Under the pieces are notes generated by a model that was not told the DNA's origin, did not search any database, and saw nothing but the letters and a program-made list of their open reading frames with translations. 64,000 nt of DNA from Aminobacter carboxidus (GTDB lineage: Bacteria; Pseudomonadota; Alphaproteobacteria; Rhizobiales; Rhizobiaceae), in the NCBI RefSeq assembly GCF_014863355.1, contig NZ_JACZEP010000004.1:124001-188000 (forward strand), written 5' to 3'. Position numbers and translations under genes: made by a program. Shown piece by piece: positions 24,015 to 33,515 of this stretch (positions are counted from its first letter, which is position 1; the number at the start of each line of letters is the position of its first letter).

Positions 24015-24629
24015 CTAGGAATGCGTTTCGCCCGGGGGATGGTCGCTCGCCCCCCGGGTGCTATGGCGCAGCGCCAGCAGAAAGACGATCTCGGCGACGA
24101 CGACGATGGCGATGATGCGGAAGCCGATGGTCACCGGGTCGTGGTTGCTGTCGCGCATCAGATAGCCGCCGATCAGGAAAGCAGCGTTCCAGACGAAGGC
24201 GCCTGTCACCGTGGCCAGCGCGAAGGGCACGAAGGACAGCCTGAGCACCCCCGCCTCGAGCGCGAGATAGGTCCGCGCGACCGGCACCAGCTGGGCGATC
24301 AGCGAAGCGCGGAAGTTGTTGCGGCGATAGGCCTGCGTCAGCTTCAGATAGGTCGCATGCTTGAGAAAGATGAACTTGCCGAAGCGCCTGACCGCTGCAT
24401 CGGCGCGGTCAGGTCCCAGCCAGTTGCCGCCGGTGTACCAGATCATCGATCCCAGTGTCGAACCGAGCGTGGTCGCAAACATCAGCGCGACAAGCATCGG
24501 CACGTCGGATGCCGCCGTCATGCCGAGGAACAACAGCAGCACGTGCGAGGGCGGGACAGGCGAGATCTTCTCGGTGAAGGCAAGACATGCCGCGCCAAGC
24601 AGACCGAAGCCCAGGAACGATGGAATCAT
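24015..24629 (-). CDS. DedA-family membrane protein
   Basis: A 204-residue SNARE-associated/DedA-type inner-membrane protein with about five hydrophobic segments. The family signature lies around FGKFIFLKHATYLKLTQAYR and LVPVARTYLALEAGVLRLSF, with TVTGAFVWNAAFLIGGYLM after it. DedA proteins are linked to lipid (undecaprenyl phosphate or phospholipid) flipping. It overlaps the upstream phospholipid methyltransferase gene by 4 bp (ATGA), which supports a shared membrane-lipid role. Confidence 0.9.
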   Translation of the reverse strand: MIPSFLGFGLLGAACLAFTEKISPVPPSHVLLLFLGMTAASDVPMLVALMFATTLGSTLGSMIWYTGGNWLGPDRADAAVRRFGKFIFLKHATYLKLTQAYRRNNFRASLIAQLVPVARTYLALEAGVLRLSFVPFALATVTGAFVWNAAFLIGGYLMRDSNHDPVTIGFRIIAIVVVAEIVFLLALRHSTRGASDHPPGETHS

Positions 24630-25225
24630 GAAAAGCGCCAGTCGTAACTCTTTGCCGGCTTCATCCTTGTGATCCGATAGACGGCCGCCGGCGGCAGGTT
24701 GCGGAAGGTATGGCCAATGCGTGTCACTTCGAGATCGAGCCTGTCGAGAAGCGGCTGATCAATAGGGCACCGGAAGCCGTATGTGAATAGGTACATCGCC
24801 CCTTCGGGCCTGAGGTTGGCGAAAACGCCTTCGAGAATGGCGAGCGTCTGGCGCGGCGGGATCGCCAGGAACGGCAAGCCGCTGACGGCCGCGCCAGCGA
24901 CCGGGCCGTCATAGATCGGCCGGTAACGCAGGTCGGCTGCATCCATCTCCAGCACCCGTGACTTGGGGAAGCGGCACCTGAGCAAATGGGCGAAATCGCT
25001 GTTGAACTCGATCAGCGTCATGTCGCTTTCCCTGACGCCACGCGCCAGCATGGCGCGGGTGAACGGCCCGGTGCCGGCGCCAAGTTCGAGGACTGGTCCG
25101 GTCTCTGGCCCGAGCTCCTGGGTCATCAGCGTTGCCAGGCTGGAGCTGGACGGCGCTATCGACGCGACCTTGAGTGGTGCGGTGGCCCATGCCATGAGAA
25201 AGGATAAAGTGTCATTTGCGGCCAT
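24626..25225 (-). CDS. pmtA: Phospholipid N-methyltransferase (rhizobial PmtA-like)
   Basis: A 199-residue S-adenosylmethionine-dependent methyltransferase of the rhizobial phosphatidylethanolamine N-methyltransferase type, leading to phosphatidylcholine. The N-terminus has the typical WATAPLKVASIAPSSSSLA. SAM motif I is VLELGAGTGPFTRAML, the acidic loop is LIEFNSDF, and SGLPFLAIPP follows. ATG 25225 opens the frame. It is coupled to the DedA gene downstream. Activity on other lipids cannot be excluded. Confidence 0.83.
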   Translation of the reverse strand: MAANDTLSFLMAWATAPLKVASIAPSSSSLATLMTQELGPETGPVLELGAGTGPFTRAMLARGVRESDMTLIEFNSDFAHLLRCRFPKSRVLEMDAADLRYRPIYDGPVAGAAVSGLPFLAIPPRQTLAILEGVFANLRPEGAMYLFTYGFRCPIDQPLLDRLDLEVTRIGHTFRNLPPAAVYRITRMKPAKSYDWRFS

Positions 25226-25434
25226 TGCGAACCTCTTTCGAAATCGTCGGGCGGCGAATCGGTCGCCAGCCTTTAGCGAAAGCTGTTTGAGGCCGCTGGA
25301 TTACACATGCATTGCGTCAAAGGCACAGAAGCAGGCATTTTGGCGGCTGCCCCCATTTGCCGTCCTATCGCGCAATGCTTCTGCAATGTTGGGGGAATAG
25401 CCGGGCGGCACCGAGGGGCGCTTCGAGGAATGAA

Positions 25435-26109
25435 ATGCGCATACTGCTTGTGGAAGACGAGCCAGAACTGGCGTCGGCTTTGAAGACGGCGTTGCGGCGA
25501 TACGACATGGTGGTGGATCACGCCGCATCGCTGCTGGAGGCCGGCGACTTTGCCGCCAGCGAGAACTACGACGCGATCCTGCTCGACCGGCAGTTGCCCG
25601 ACGGCGACGGCCTGACGCTGGTGCCGAAGATTCGCGCCCGCGGCAACGCAACGCCGGTGCTGGTGCTGACGGCACGCAGCGACACCTCCGACAAGGTCGA
25701 CGGGCTCGACATGGGCGCCGACGACTACCTGGCCAAGCCTTTCGCCTTCGAGGAACTGCTGGCACGGCTGCGCGCCCTGCTGCGCCGGCCGGCCAATGTG
25801 CAAACGCAGGTCATCCGTGCCGGCGACCTTGCCTTTGACCTCGGCCATCGCGAGGTTCTGGTTCGCGGCGAGCCGCTGACCCTGCCGCGCCGCGAACTGC
25901 TGGTGCTGGAGGCGCTGTTGCGCCGGACAGGCCGCATGGTGCAACGTTCGTCGCTGATGGAAGCGGTGTTCGGCCTCGACGACGAGATCCAGTCCAATGC
26001 GCTCGACACGCATGTGTCGCGGCTGCGCCGCAAGCTGGCTGAGGCCGACGCCAAGGTCGAGATCAACGGCGTGCGCGGCGTCGGCTACCTCCTGCGCGAG
26101 ATTTCATGA
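25435..26109 (+). CDS. OmpR/PhoB-family response regulator
   Basis: A 224-residue two-component regulator. The receiver domain (1-115) has phospho-acceptor Asp51 in ILLDRQLPDGDG, acidic pocket VEDE and the lysine of GADDYLAKPF. The C-terminal winged helix (about 125-222) ends with THVSRLRRKLAEADAKVE and GVRGVGYLLR. The ATG at 25435 has GAGGAA five bases upstream; the longer open frame is not used. The stop overlaps the kinase start by 4 bp. Confidence 0.95.
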   Translation: MRILLVEDEPELASALKTALRRYDMVVDHAASLLEAGDFAASENYDAILLDRQLPDGDGLTLVPKIRARGNATPVLVLTARSDTSDKVDGLDMGADDYLAKPFAFEELLARLRALLRRPANVQTQVIRAGDLAFDLGHREVLVRGEPLTLPRRELLVLEALLRRTGRMVQRSSLMEAVFGLDDEIQSNALDTHVSRLRRKLAEADAKVEINGVRGVGYLLREIS

Positions 26110-27488
26110 CCATTCAGAAAATCATCCGCCTGGGGGGGCGCTTCTTCCGCCCCATCTCGCTGAAATGGCGGCTGGTATGGCGGCTGGTGATCCTGCAAGT
26201 GATCCTGCTGACGCTGCTGATTGCCATGATCCTCGGTGCCCTGATCGTCACCGGCGTCATCCCGGACAATTATGAGGGCCGGGCGGTCGACGTGCTGCGC
26301 AAGGTGGTACGCCGGGACGATGCCGGCGAGCTTGTGCTCAAGAGCACGCCGCGTTTGACGGAACTGCGCGAGGAAGTGCCTGACCTCTGGTTCGTGCTGC
26401 GCGACGAGCAAGGGCACTCGTTGAAAGAGGGCACGATTCCACCCGAATTCACCCGTATGGCCGCGGCGCTCGATCATATCGACAACGCCAAGCTGGTCTG
26501 GAAAAAGGGATCGACGCTGCCGGCCGCGACGGTGATGTGGTATGACACCAGCGCTGGAAAGATCCAGATATTCACCGGCGCGCAAGGCCGTTTCAAGGTA
26601 TCTGCGCTGCTCGACGTGACGCCGGAAATAATCATGGAAATCATCCTGCCGATCGGCGGGGTGATGGCAGTTGCGACGCTGCTGGTGATCCCTCTGGTGG
26701 TGCGCAGCGCCTTCCGGGGGCTGAGACAGGCCGCCGCGCTGGCCGAGAAGATCGACATCGACGAGCGCGGCATGCGGCTGCCGGTCGAGCGCATCCCTTC
26801 GGAGATCGCGCCACTGGTCAGGGCCGTCAACGGCGCGCTCGACCGCCTCGACAAAGGTTATGAGCGGCACAAACGCTTCCTGATCGACGCCGCGCATGAG
26901 TTGCGAACGCCGGTCGCCATCCTCAACACCCGCATCACCTCGCTGCCGGCGACGCCCGAGCGGGCGCGGCTGCTGCAGGACACGGCGCGGCTGTCGACGC
27001 TGACCGACCAGTTGCTCGACATCCAACGCCTCGGCCGACAGAAACAGCAGTTCACCCGCTTCGACCTCGTGGCGGTGGCGCGCGGGGTCGTTGTCGATCT
27101 CGCGCCGATGGCTTTTGCCGCCGGCTACGAGATGTCGTTCGAGCCAGCGCGCGGTGAGCTGTTCGCCAATGGCGATCGCACCGCCGTCGAGCGCGCCATC
27201 ACCAATCTGGTGCAGAACGCCATCGAGCATGGCGGCAACGCCGGCAGGATCACCATCGGCGTCAACAGCCCGGCCACGATCGAGGTTTCCGACGAAGGTG
27301 ACGGCGTGCCCGCGGCCGAGCGGGAGAAGATCTTCGAGCCGTTCTACCGCCTGCGCCCTCGCGGCCATGGTGCTGGCCTTGGCCTCAACCTCGTGCATGA
27401 GATCATGCAGATCCATGGTGGCCGGATCGAACTCGCCGGCAGCGACAGGAAGGGCGCCTGCTTCAGGCTGGTCTTCGCGCAGGCGTGA
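26106..27488 (+). CDS. Sensor histidine kinase
   Basis: A 460-residue membrane kinase that partners the preceding regulator. Transmembrane helices lie at about 25-52 and 178-200, bracketing a periplasmic sensor of about 125 residues. A HAMP-like segment follows, then the H-box with phospho-acceptor His264 (IDAAHELRTPVAIL), N-box NLVQNAIEHGG, and G-boxes DEGDGVP and GAGLGLNLVHEIM. The sensed signal is unknown. The ATGA overlap with the regulator gene shows a coupled pair. Confidence 0.95.
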   Translation: MTIQKIIRLGGRFFRPISLKWRLVWRLVILQVILLTLLIAMILGALIVTGVIPDNYEGRAVDVLRKVVRRDDAGELVLKSTPRLTELREEVPDLWFVLRDEQGHSLKEGTIPPEFTRMAAALDHIDNAKLVWKKGSTLPAATVMWYDTSAGKIQIFTGAQGRFKVSALLDVTPEIIMEIILPIGGVMAVATLLVIPLVVRSAFRGLRQAAALAEKIDIDERGMRLPVERIPSEIAPLVRAVNGALDRLDKGYERHKRFLIDAAHELRTPVAILNTRITSLPATPERARLLQDTARLSTLTDQLLDIQRLGRQKQQFTRFDLVAVARGVVVDLAPMAFAAGYEMSFEPARGELFANGDRTAVERAITNLVQNAIEHGGNAGRITIGVNSPATIEVSDEGDGVPAAEREKIFEPFYRLRPRGHGAGLGLNLVHEIMQIHGGRIELAGSDRKGACFRLVFAQA

Positions 27489-27497
27489 GTCCCTGTC

Positions 27498-28262
27498 TCA
27501 CCGCCCCGCGATGGTGAGCTGCGCGCCGGCGTCACCGAGCGCCTGGGCAAGATCTTCGGACGGCTGCCTGTCGGTGACGAGTTCGGTGAAGGCGGTGAAG
27601 CCGCAGACCTGGACCAGGCCCTTGCGGCCGAACTTGCTGTGGTCGGTGACGACGACCGAGCGCTGGCCACGCGCCAGCACGACGCGGGCGAACTCGGCTT
27701 CCTCTAGGTTGTAGTCCATGACGCCGTTTTCGGCGTCGACAGCACCGGCTGAGATCACCGCGTGGGTGACGGCGAAACGGCTGACGAACTCGATGGCCGA
27801 GACGCCGAAGGCCGCACCACTGTCGCTGCGCAATTCACCGCCGGCCATGTAGACCTTGTTGCCGTTCACCGTGGCGAGCGTGCGGGCGATGTCGGACGAA
27901 TTGGTCACCACGGTCAGCCGGCGGTGGCCGAGCAGTTCCCGGGCAAGGTAGCTGGTGGTGGTGCCGGTATCGAGCATGACCGACTCGCCATCATGGATGG
28001 TGGCGGCGACGGCCTTGGCGATGGCGCGCTTGGCGTCGGCATTGTCGCGCATGCGGCGTTCAAAGGGTGCTTCGCCCACCACCGACGGCAGGCCGATGGC
28101 ACCATGCATCTTGAGGATCGAGCCATTGTCGGCGAGCGGCTTGACGTCGCGCCGCACGGTTTCGAGCGACACGCCGAGCTTGTCGGCGAGATCGGCGATG
28201 GTGATCGTGCCCTCATCTTCGAGCAGGCGCAGGATTTCGCTATGGCGCTTGGAGTGGTTCAT
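27498..28262 (-). CDS. DeoR/GlpR-family repressor
   Basis: A 254-residue DeoR-type regulator. The N-terminal HTH (RHSEILRLLEDEGTITIADL, LGVSLETVRRDVKPLADNG) is followed by a sugar-isomerase-like sensor domain with MLDTGTTTSYLAREL and TDHSKFGRKGL. It is divergent from the betaine-type ABC operon, 250 bp apart, and is the most likely regulator of it. Phosphorylated metabolites are the usual DeoR effectors, which fits the kinase in that operon. It converges with the sensor kinase gene. Confidence 0.93.
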   Translation of the reverse strand: MNHSKRHSEILRLLEDEGTITIADLADKLGVSLETVRRDVKPLADNGSILKMHGAIGLPSVVGEAPFERRMRDNADAKRAIAKAVAATIHDGESVMLDTGTTTSYLARELLGHRRLTVVTNSSDIARTLATVNGNKVYMAGGELRSDSGAAFGVSAIEFVSRFAVTHAVISAGAVDAENGVMDYNLEEAEFARVVLARGQRSVVVTDHSKFGRKGLVQVCGFTAFTELVTDRQPSEDLAQALGDAGAQLTIAGR

Positions 28263-28512
28263 CTTGCAGACCTGTTGGGCGACGTACAGTAGCTTGACTT
28301 GTTTTCATGATATGATGGCCGTTCTTTCGTCGAATTTCCACATTCATCGGTCAAAAAAACACATAAAACCTCAAACACTCGTTGACAACGTGCGTTACGC
28401 TGCGTGACACTCATATAGTAACCTGGCAGGAGCCGCCGTCGCCAATGCCGTGCGGGCCTTCGGGTATACCAAGAAGAAACAACATCTTCAGAGGGTGATC
28501 AGGAGGCACGAC

Positions 28513-29478
28513 ATGTTCGCGCGCAACAAGGTTTTGCAGTCCGCAGCGATAGCACTGGCGCTGTCAGCTGCGTTTGCCATGACACCGGCCACGGCACAGG
28601 AATCCACCGACCCAATCAAGCTGACACTACACGACTGGACTGGTCAGTTGATCACCACCGAGATCATGGGCGAAGTGCTGAAGAAGGGCGGATACAACAT
28701 TGAATATGTCCAGGCCGACTATCTCGCGCAGTTTGCCGGGCTTGAAGCCGGCGACCTGCATGTGGCGATGGAGATGTGGGAGACCACCGGACGCGACGCC
28801 ATGGACGCGGCGACGGCAACTGGCAAGGTAGAGAACATCGGCCCGACCGGCATGAAGGCCAAGGAAGAATGGTGGTTCCCCGAATACATGAAGGAGAAGT
28901 GCCCAGGCCTTCCCAATTGGGAAGCACTGAAGGAAGCGTCGTGCGCCGAGGCGTTCTCCACCGCTGAAACCGCCCCAAAGGGGCGCTATCTCGGCGGCCC
29001 AGTCACCTGGGGCGGCTTCGACGATGAGCGTGTGCAGGCGCTCGACCTGCCCTTCGAAGTAATCCATGCCGGCACCGACGCCGCACTGTTTGCCGAACTC
29101 GAAAGTGCCTATCAGCGGCAGGCGCCGATCATGCTGTGGATCTACGCACCGCATTGGGCGCCGGCCAAATACAAGGGCGAATGGGTCGAATTCCCAGCAT
29201 ATACCAAGGAATGCTACGAGGACCCGAAATGGGGCTCGAATGCCGCCGCCCAATATGATTGCGGCAAGCCTTTCGGCGAAATCTGGAAAGTCGGCTGGTC
29301 AGGCGTCAAGGATAAATGGCCCGGCGCCTATGCCGCGATCAAAGCGTTCACGATCAACAATGACGAGATGGGCGCAATGATCACCAAGGTCGACCTCGAC
29401 GGAAAGAGCGTCAGCGACGTGGTGGCGGAGTGGATGGGCGCCAACGAAGCCCGCTGGTCCGGCTGGATCAAGAAATAG
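28513..29478 (+). CDS. Betaine/choline-type ABC transporter substrate-binding protein
   Basis: A 321-residue periplasmic protein of the OpuAC/ProX glycine-betaine group. A signal peptide (residues 1-29, ending ATAQE) precedes KLTLHDWTGQLITTEIMGEV, GLEAGDLHVAMEMW and many tryptophans able to form an aromatic cage for a quaternary ammonium. Cysteines in EKCPG, EASCAEAF, TKECYED and YDCGK could form disulfides. ATG 28513 has AGGAGG six bases upstream; the frame is open earlier but without a start site. It is the first gene of the transporter operon. Confidence 0.9.
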   Translation: MFARNKVLQSAAIALALSAAFAMTPATAQESTDPIKLTLHDWTGQLITTEIMGEVLKKGGYNIEYVQADYLAQFAGLEAGDLHVAMEMWETTGRDAMDAATATGKVENIGPTGMKAKEEWWFPEYMKEKCPGLPNWEALKEASCAEAFSTAETAPKGRYLGGPVTWGGFDDERVQALDLPFEVIHAGTDAALFAELESAYQRQAPIMLWIYAPHWAPAKYKGEWVEFPAYTKECYEDPKWGSNAAAQYDCGKPFGEIWKVGWSGVKDKWPGAYAAIKAFTINNDEMGAMITKVDLDGKSVSDVVAEWMGANEARWSGWIKK

Positions 29479-29577
29479 ACCGCATTCCCGCCTTCGGGGC
29501 GGAACGAACGACGCGTGTCATCCCTTCGGCCCCATGGCCGAAGGGCAGATTTCCCGCAAGCATTGTCAGCCGGGTCG

Positions 29578-30600
29578 ATGAACGATAGCCAACCTAAACT
29601 CGTCTGCCGCAATGTCTGGAAGCTGTTCGGCTCCGGCGCGCGCGATTTCCTGCGAGCGCGGGAACCGGAATCGGTCACCGGCGACGATCTTACGAAAGCG
29701 GGCCTCGTCGGCGCGGTACGTAATGTCAATCTCGAGGTCCGTGACGGCGAGATCTTCATCATCATGGGGCTGTCGGGCTCTGGCAAGTCGACACTGGTGC
29801 GCTGTCTGTCGCGCCTGGTCGAACCGAGCTCAGGCGAAATCCTGTTCAATGGCGAAAACCTGCTCGCTGCCGACGAAGCCCGGATGATCGAAATCCGCCG
29901 CCACCAGATGGGCATGGTGTTCCAGCAATTCGCGTTGCTGCCGCATTTGACGGTGCTGGCGAATGTGGCCTTTCCGCTGGAGGTTCAAGGCGTCAAACGG
30001 CACAAGCGGGAGGAGCTGGCGCGCCGCATGGTCGAACTTGTCGGCCTGTCTGGCAAGGAAGGTGTCTTCCCGCGCGAACTCTCCGGCGGCCAGCAGCAGC
30101 GAGTCGGCATTGCCAGGTCGCTGGCGGTGGAACCGGAGCTTTGGTTCCTCGATGAACCCTTCTCGGCGCTCGACCCGCTCATCCGGCGCGAAATGCAGGA
30201 TGAATTCATTCGACTGCAATCAGTACTGAACAAGACCATCGTTTTCATCACCCACGATTTCGACGAAGCGATCAGGTTGGCCGACCGCATTGCCATCATG
30301 AAGGATGGAGCCGTCGTGCAGATCGGCACGCCCGAGGACATCGTCCTTGCCCCGGCCACCGACTATGTCGCCGAGTTCACCCGCAACGTCCCGAAAGCCA
30401 AGGTGATCAAGGCGCAATCGATCATGAAACCGGTACAGGGCGCGCAGCCGAAAACATCGGTGCCGGCGCGGGCCACCGTGTCGGATGCCGTCGCACTTTT
30501 CGACGGTTCCACCGAGTGCGTCGGTGTCATCGACGAAGCAGGCAACATGTTGGGCCAACTGCTTCGGACCGACGTCGTCGACGTGCTGATGAGGGGATGA
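29578..30600 (+). CDS. Glycine-betaine/proline-type ABC transporter ATPase
   Basis: A 340-residue ProV-like ATPase. Walker A GLSGSGKST, Q-loop MVFQQFALLPHLTV, signature LSGGQQQRVGIA, Walker B LWFLDEPFSALDP and H-loop ITHDFDEA are all intact. A C-terminal CBS-like remnant (about 270-340, SVPARATVSDAVALFDGSTE) is probably regulatory. ATG 29578 gives the natural MNDSQPKLVCRNVWKLFG start. The stop overlaps the permease start by 4 bp. Confidence 0.93.
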   Translation: MNDSQPKLVCRNVWKLFGSGARDFLRAREPESVTGDDLTKAGLVGAVRNVNLEVRDGEIFIIMGLSGSGKSTLVRCLSRLVEPSSGEILFNGENLLAADEARMIEIRRHQMGMVFQQFALLPHLTVLANVAFPLEVQGVKRHKREELARRMVELVGLSGKEGVFPRELSGGQQQRVGIARSLAVEPELWFLDEPFSALDPLIRREMQDEFIRLQSVLNKTIVFITHDFDEAIRLADRIAIMKDGAVVQIGTPEDIVLAPATDYVAEFTRNVPKAKVIKAQSIMKPVQGAQPKTSVPARATVSDAVALFDGSTECVGVIDEAGNMLGQLLRTDVVDVLMRG

Positions 30601-32618
30601 CGATGACCGCCCCGGCCAACCCCAGCGTCGAAGCTGCTGCCGGTCCGATTGGCTTGCCGCGCGGGCTCATTCCCTGGATCGTCGCTGCCGGCGCCTTCAT
30701 TGTGCTTTGGCGGTTTGGCGGGGCCTATGACTGGGCCTTCGAATATCCCGGTGCAGCGATCATCCCCGCTGGACGATGGATCGGCGATTTCATGAAATGG
30801 CTAGTCAACGAGGCGCATTTCGGACTGTTCAGCTTCAAGGACCTGACCCGGTTCATTGCCGCCCTGATCGACCTGCCTTACCGCTGCGCGCTCAGCCTGC
30901 TGGCGACCGGCTTTCTCAAAGGCCAGGGCTCGGGCGCGGTCCAGATATTGCCACCGCTGTCATGGGTCGCAGTGACCGCGACCATTGGCCTGATCGGTTT
31001 TCATGCCGGAGGCCGCAAGCTCGCGACACTGGTGGTGCTGTGCTTTGGCTTCCTGGCAGCCTTCGGCCAATGGCAGAGCGCAATGGCAACGCTCGCCTCG
31101 ATCCTGGTTGCGGTGCCGATCGGCGTGATCGGCGGGCTGCTGCTTGGCATTGCGGCCTATCGCTGGCACTGGTTCGAACGGGCACTCACCCCAGTCCTCG
31201 ACCTGATGCAAACCATTCCGGTCTTTGCCTACCTGGTGCCGATCCTGTTCCTGTTCGGTTTCGGGCCGACAGCGGCGGTGGTGGCGACGGTGATCTACGC
31301 GATGCCGCCAATGACCCGCATTGCCACGCTCGCGCTGCGCGCGGTGCCTTCCGATACGCTCGACCTTGGCAGGATGATCGGCTGCACGCGCCGGCAGATG
31401 ACATGGCGGGTGCTGGTGCCATCGGCCAAGGACGGCCTGATGGTCGGCGTCAACCAGGTGATCATGCTGTCGCTGAATATGGTGATCATAGCCTCGATGA
31501 TCGGCGCCGGAGGCCTGGGCTTCGATGTTCTGGCGGCATTGCGGCGGCTCGACATCGGCGCCGGCCTGGAAGCTGGACTTGCCATCGTCGCATTGGCGAT
31601 CGCGCTCGACCGTTTGAGCCAGGCGTTTGCCGCACGCGCCGGCACAATGACGCCGCCCGCCGTGTCGACCAGCCTCCCGGCTCGTCATCCCTACATCGTG
31701 GCGGCATTGGCAATGATCGTTCTGGCCGGTGTTGCCGGTCTCGCCATGCCGGCACTGCAAACCTATCCGCCGGCGCTCCAGCTCTCGACCGGCTCGTTCT
31801 GGTCCAATGTGGTCGGCTGGATCAACGTCAACTACTTCGATACGTTGGAAGCGGCCAAGAACGCAGTCCTGCTGAACATACTGGTCCCGCTCAAGCGACT
31901 GCTGCTCGGACTGCCCTGGGCGGGAGTTACAGCACTTCTGGCCTTCGCCGGCTATCGCCTCGGTGGCCTTCGCCTGGCAACGCTCACCGGCGCGCTTGCT
32001 TTCCTTATCGCCGCCACGGGCCAGTGGGAAAAGGCGATGATCACGGTCTATCTGTGCGGAATATCGGTCGTTCTGGCTTGCCTGATCGGAGTTCCCATCG
32101 GCATCGCCGCTGCCCAGCGCGACAGGCTGTGGAATTGGGTGCAGGTGATCATCGACACACTGCAGACGCTGCCATCCTTCGTCTACCTGATGCCGGCGGT
32201 GATGCTGTTCCGTGTCGGCGACTTCACCGCCATGATTGCAGTGGTGGCATATGCGATCTCTCCGGCGATTCGCTACACCGTGCATGGCCTGCGCAAGGTC
32301 GATCCGCGCCTGATCGAAGCCGGCACAGCAATGGGCTGCACGCAATGGCAGTTGCTGACCAGGATCAAGATCAAGCTGGCGCTGCCTGAAATCATGCTGG
32401 GACTAAACCAGACCATCATGTTCGCCCTGTCGATGCTTGTCATCACGGCGCTCGTCGGCACGCGGGATCTCGGCCAGGAGGTCTACATCGCCCTGACCAA
32501 GGCCGATACGGGACGCGGGCTTGTTGCCGGTCTGGCGGTGGCCTTCATCGCCATCATAGCCGACCGGCTGATCTCGGCTGGGGCCGCTCGGACAAAGGCA
32601 CGGCTGGGATTGGAGTAA
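30597..32618 (+). CDS. Fused tandem permease of betaine-type ABC transporter
   Basis: A 673-residue inner-membrane protein containing two complete ProW-like permease units in one chain. Each has its own EAA loop contacting the ATPase: GRMIGCTRRQMTWRVLVPSA in the first half and GTAMGCTQWQLLTRIKIKLA in the second. Usual ProW proteins are 280-350 residues and dimerise, so this gene encodes the whole channel. ATG 30597 overlaps the ATPase stop (ATGA). The next gene starts 4 bp later. Confidence 0.93.
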   Translation: MTMTAPANPSVEAAAGPIGLPRGLIPWIVAAGAFIVLWRFGGAYDWAFEYPGAAIIPAGRWIGDFMKWLVNEAHFGLFSFKDLTRFIAALIDLPYRCALSLLATGFLKGQGSGAVQILPPLSWVAVTATIGLIGFHAGGRKLATLVVLCFGFLAAFGQWQSAMATLASILVAVPIGVIGGLLLGIAAYRWHWFERALTPVLDLMQTIPVFAYLVPILFLFGFGPTAAVVATVIYAMPPMTRIATLALRAVPSDTLDLGRMIGCTRRQMTWRVLVPSAKDGLMVGVNQVIMLSLNMVIIASMIGAGGLGFDVLAALRRLDIGAGLEAGLAIVALAIALDRLSQAFAARAGTMTPPAVSTSLPARHPYIVAALAMIVLAGVAGLAMPALQTYPPALQLSTGSFWSNVVGWINVNYFDTLEAAKNAVLLNILVPLKRLLLGLPWAGVTALLAFAGYRLGGLRLATLTGALAFLIAATGQWEKAMITVYLCGISVVLACLIGVPIGIAAAQRDRLWNWVQVIIDTLQTLPSFVYLMPAVMLFRVGDFTAMIAVVAYAISPAIRYTVHGLRKVDPRLIEAGTAMGCTQWQLLTRIKIKLALPEIMLGLNQTIMFALSMLVITALVGTRDLGQEVYIALTKADTGRGLVAGLAVAFIAIIADRLISAGAARTKARLGLE

Positions 32619-32622
32619 GGGG

Positions 32623-33513
32623 ATGGCTGCGTTGACAACAATGGACCGCATCCGTGACCTGCCCTGCTGGACCGGGAGCATCGACATGGCGCCGCTCAAG
32701 GGCGGCATCAGCAACGAGAGCTGGCTGGTCGAGGACCACAATGGCCGCCATGTCGTACGCTTCGGCAAGGACTATCCTTTCCACCACGTCTTCCGCGACC
32801 GCGAGGTGATGGTGGCTCGCGCGGCGCATGAGGCAGGCTTCGCACCGGAGCTGCATTATGCCGCGCCAGGCGTGATGGTGAGCGAGTTCCTCGGTGCCAG
32901 GACCTATGGCGCCGATGACGTGCGGGCCAATGCCGAGCGCATCGCCCAGCTCATTCGCCGCTTCCACGACGAGATGCCCCGGCACGTCTCCGGTCCTGGC
33001 TTCATGTTCTGGGCCTTCCACGTCATCCGTGACTATGCCCGCACGCTGGCCGCCGGCAAAAGCCGGATGGCTGGCGAGCTGCCGCGCTATCTTGATTTGG
33101 CGGACCGACTGGAAAAGTCGCAGGCGCCGCTGCCCATTGTCTTCAGCCACAACGACTTGTTGCCGGCCAACTTCCTCGACGATGGCGAAAGGCTGTGGCT
33201 GATCGACTTCGAATATGCCGGCTTTTCGACCGCGATGTTCGACCTCGCCGGCACAGCTTCCAATGCCGGCATGACGGTGGAGGAATCGGACGGACTGCTC
33301 AGTGCCTACTTCGGGAGAGCGCCGAGCGCCGACATCAAGCGTTCGCACGCGGCCATGCAATGCGCCTCGCTGCTGCGCGAGGCGATGTGGAGCATGGTCT
33401 CGGAACTCCATCTCACAGCCCCCGGCGTCGACTATGCCGCCTACACCACGGAGAACCTCGAAAAGCTCGAGGCCACGCTCGAAACCTATCGCACGCAATA
33501 CGGAAAGCTCTGA
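32623..33513 (+). CDS. Choline/aminoglycoside-kinase-like phosphotransferase
   Basis: A 296-residue APH/ChoK-fold kinase. Catalytic motif HND at 176-178 with metal-binding Asn183 (SHNDLLPANFL), the second metal Asp195 (LIDFEYAG), and an N-terminal GGISNESW loop resembling choline and thiamine kinases. It probably phosphorylates the small amino alcohol or betaine-like compound imported by the adjacent transporter. The substrate is unproven. It is packed between the permease (4 bp) and the flavoprotein (2 bp). Confidence 0.87.
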   Translation: MAALTTMDRIRDLPCWTGSIDMAPLKGGISNESWLVEDHNGRHVVRFGKDYPFHHVFRDREVMVARAAHEAGFAPELHYAAPGVMVSEFLGARTYGADDVRANAERIAQLIRRFHDEMPRHVSGPGFMFWAFHVIRDYARTLAAGKSRMAGELPRYLDLADRLEKSQAPLPIVFSHNDLLPANFLDDGERLWLIDFEYAGFSTAMFDLAGTASNAGMTVEESDGLLSAYFGRAPSADIKRSHAAMQCASLLREAMWSMVSELHLTAPGVDYAAYTTENLEKLEATLETYRTQYGKL

Positions 33514-33515
33514 CC

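Noticed and set aside
28382-28419. TTGACA and TATAGT as a promoter for the betaine-type ABC operon
   Set aside because: The spacing is 26 bp, too long for a normal sigma-70 promoter; another -35 may be used, but I could not pick one.
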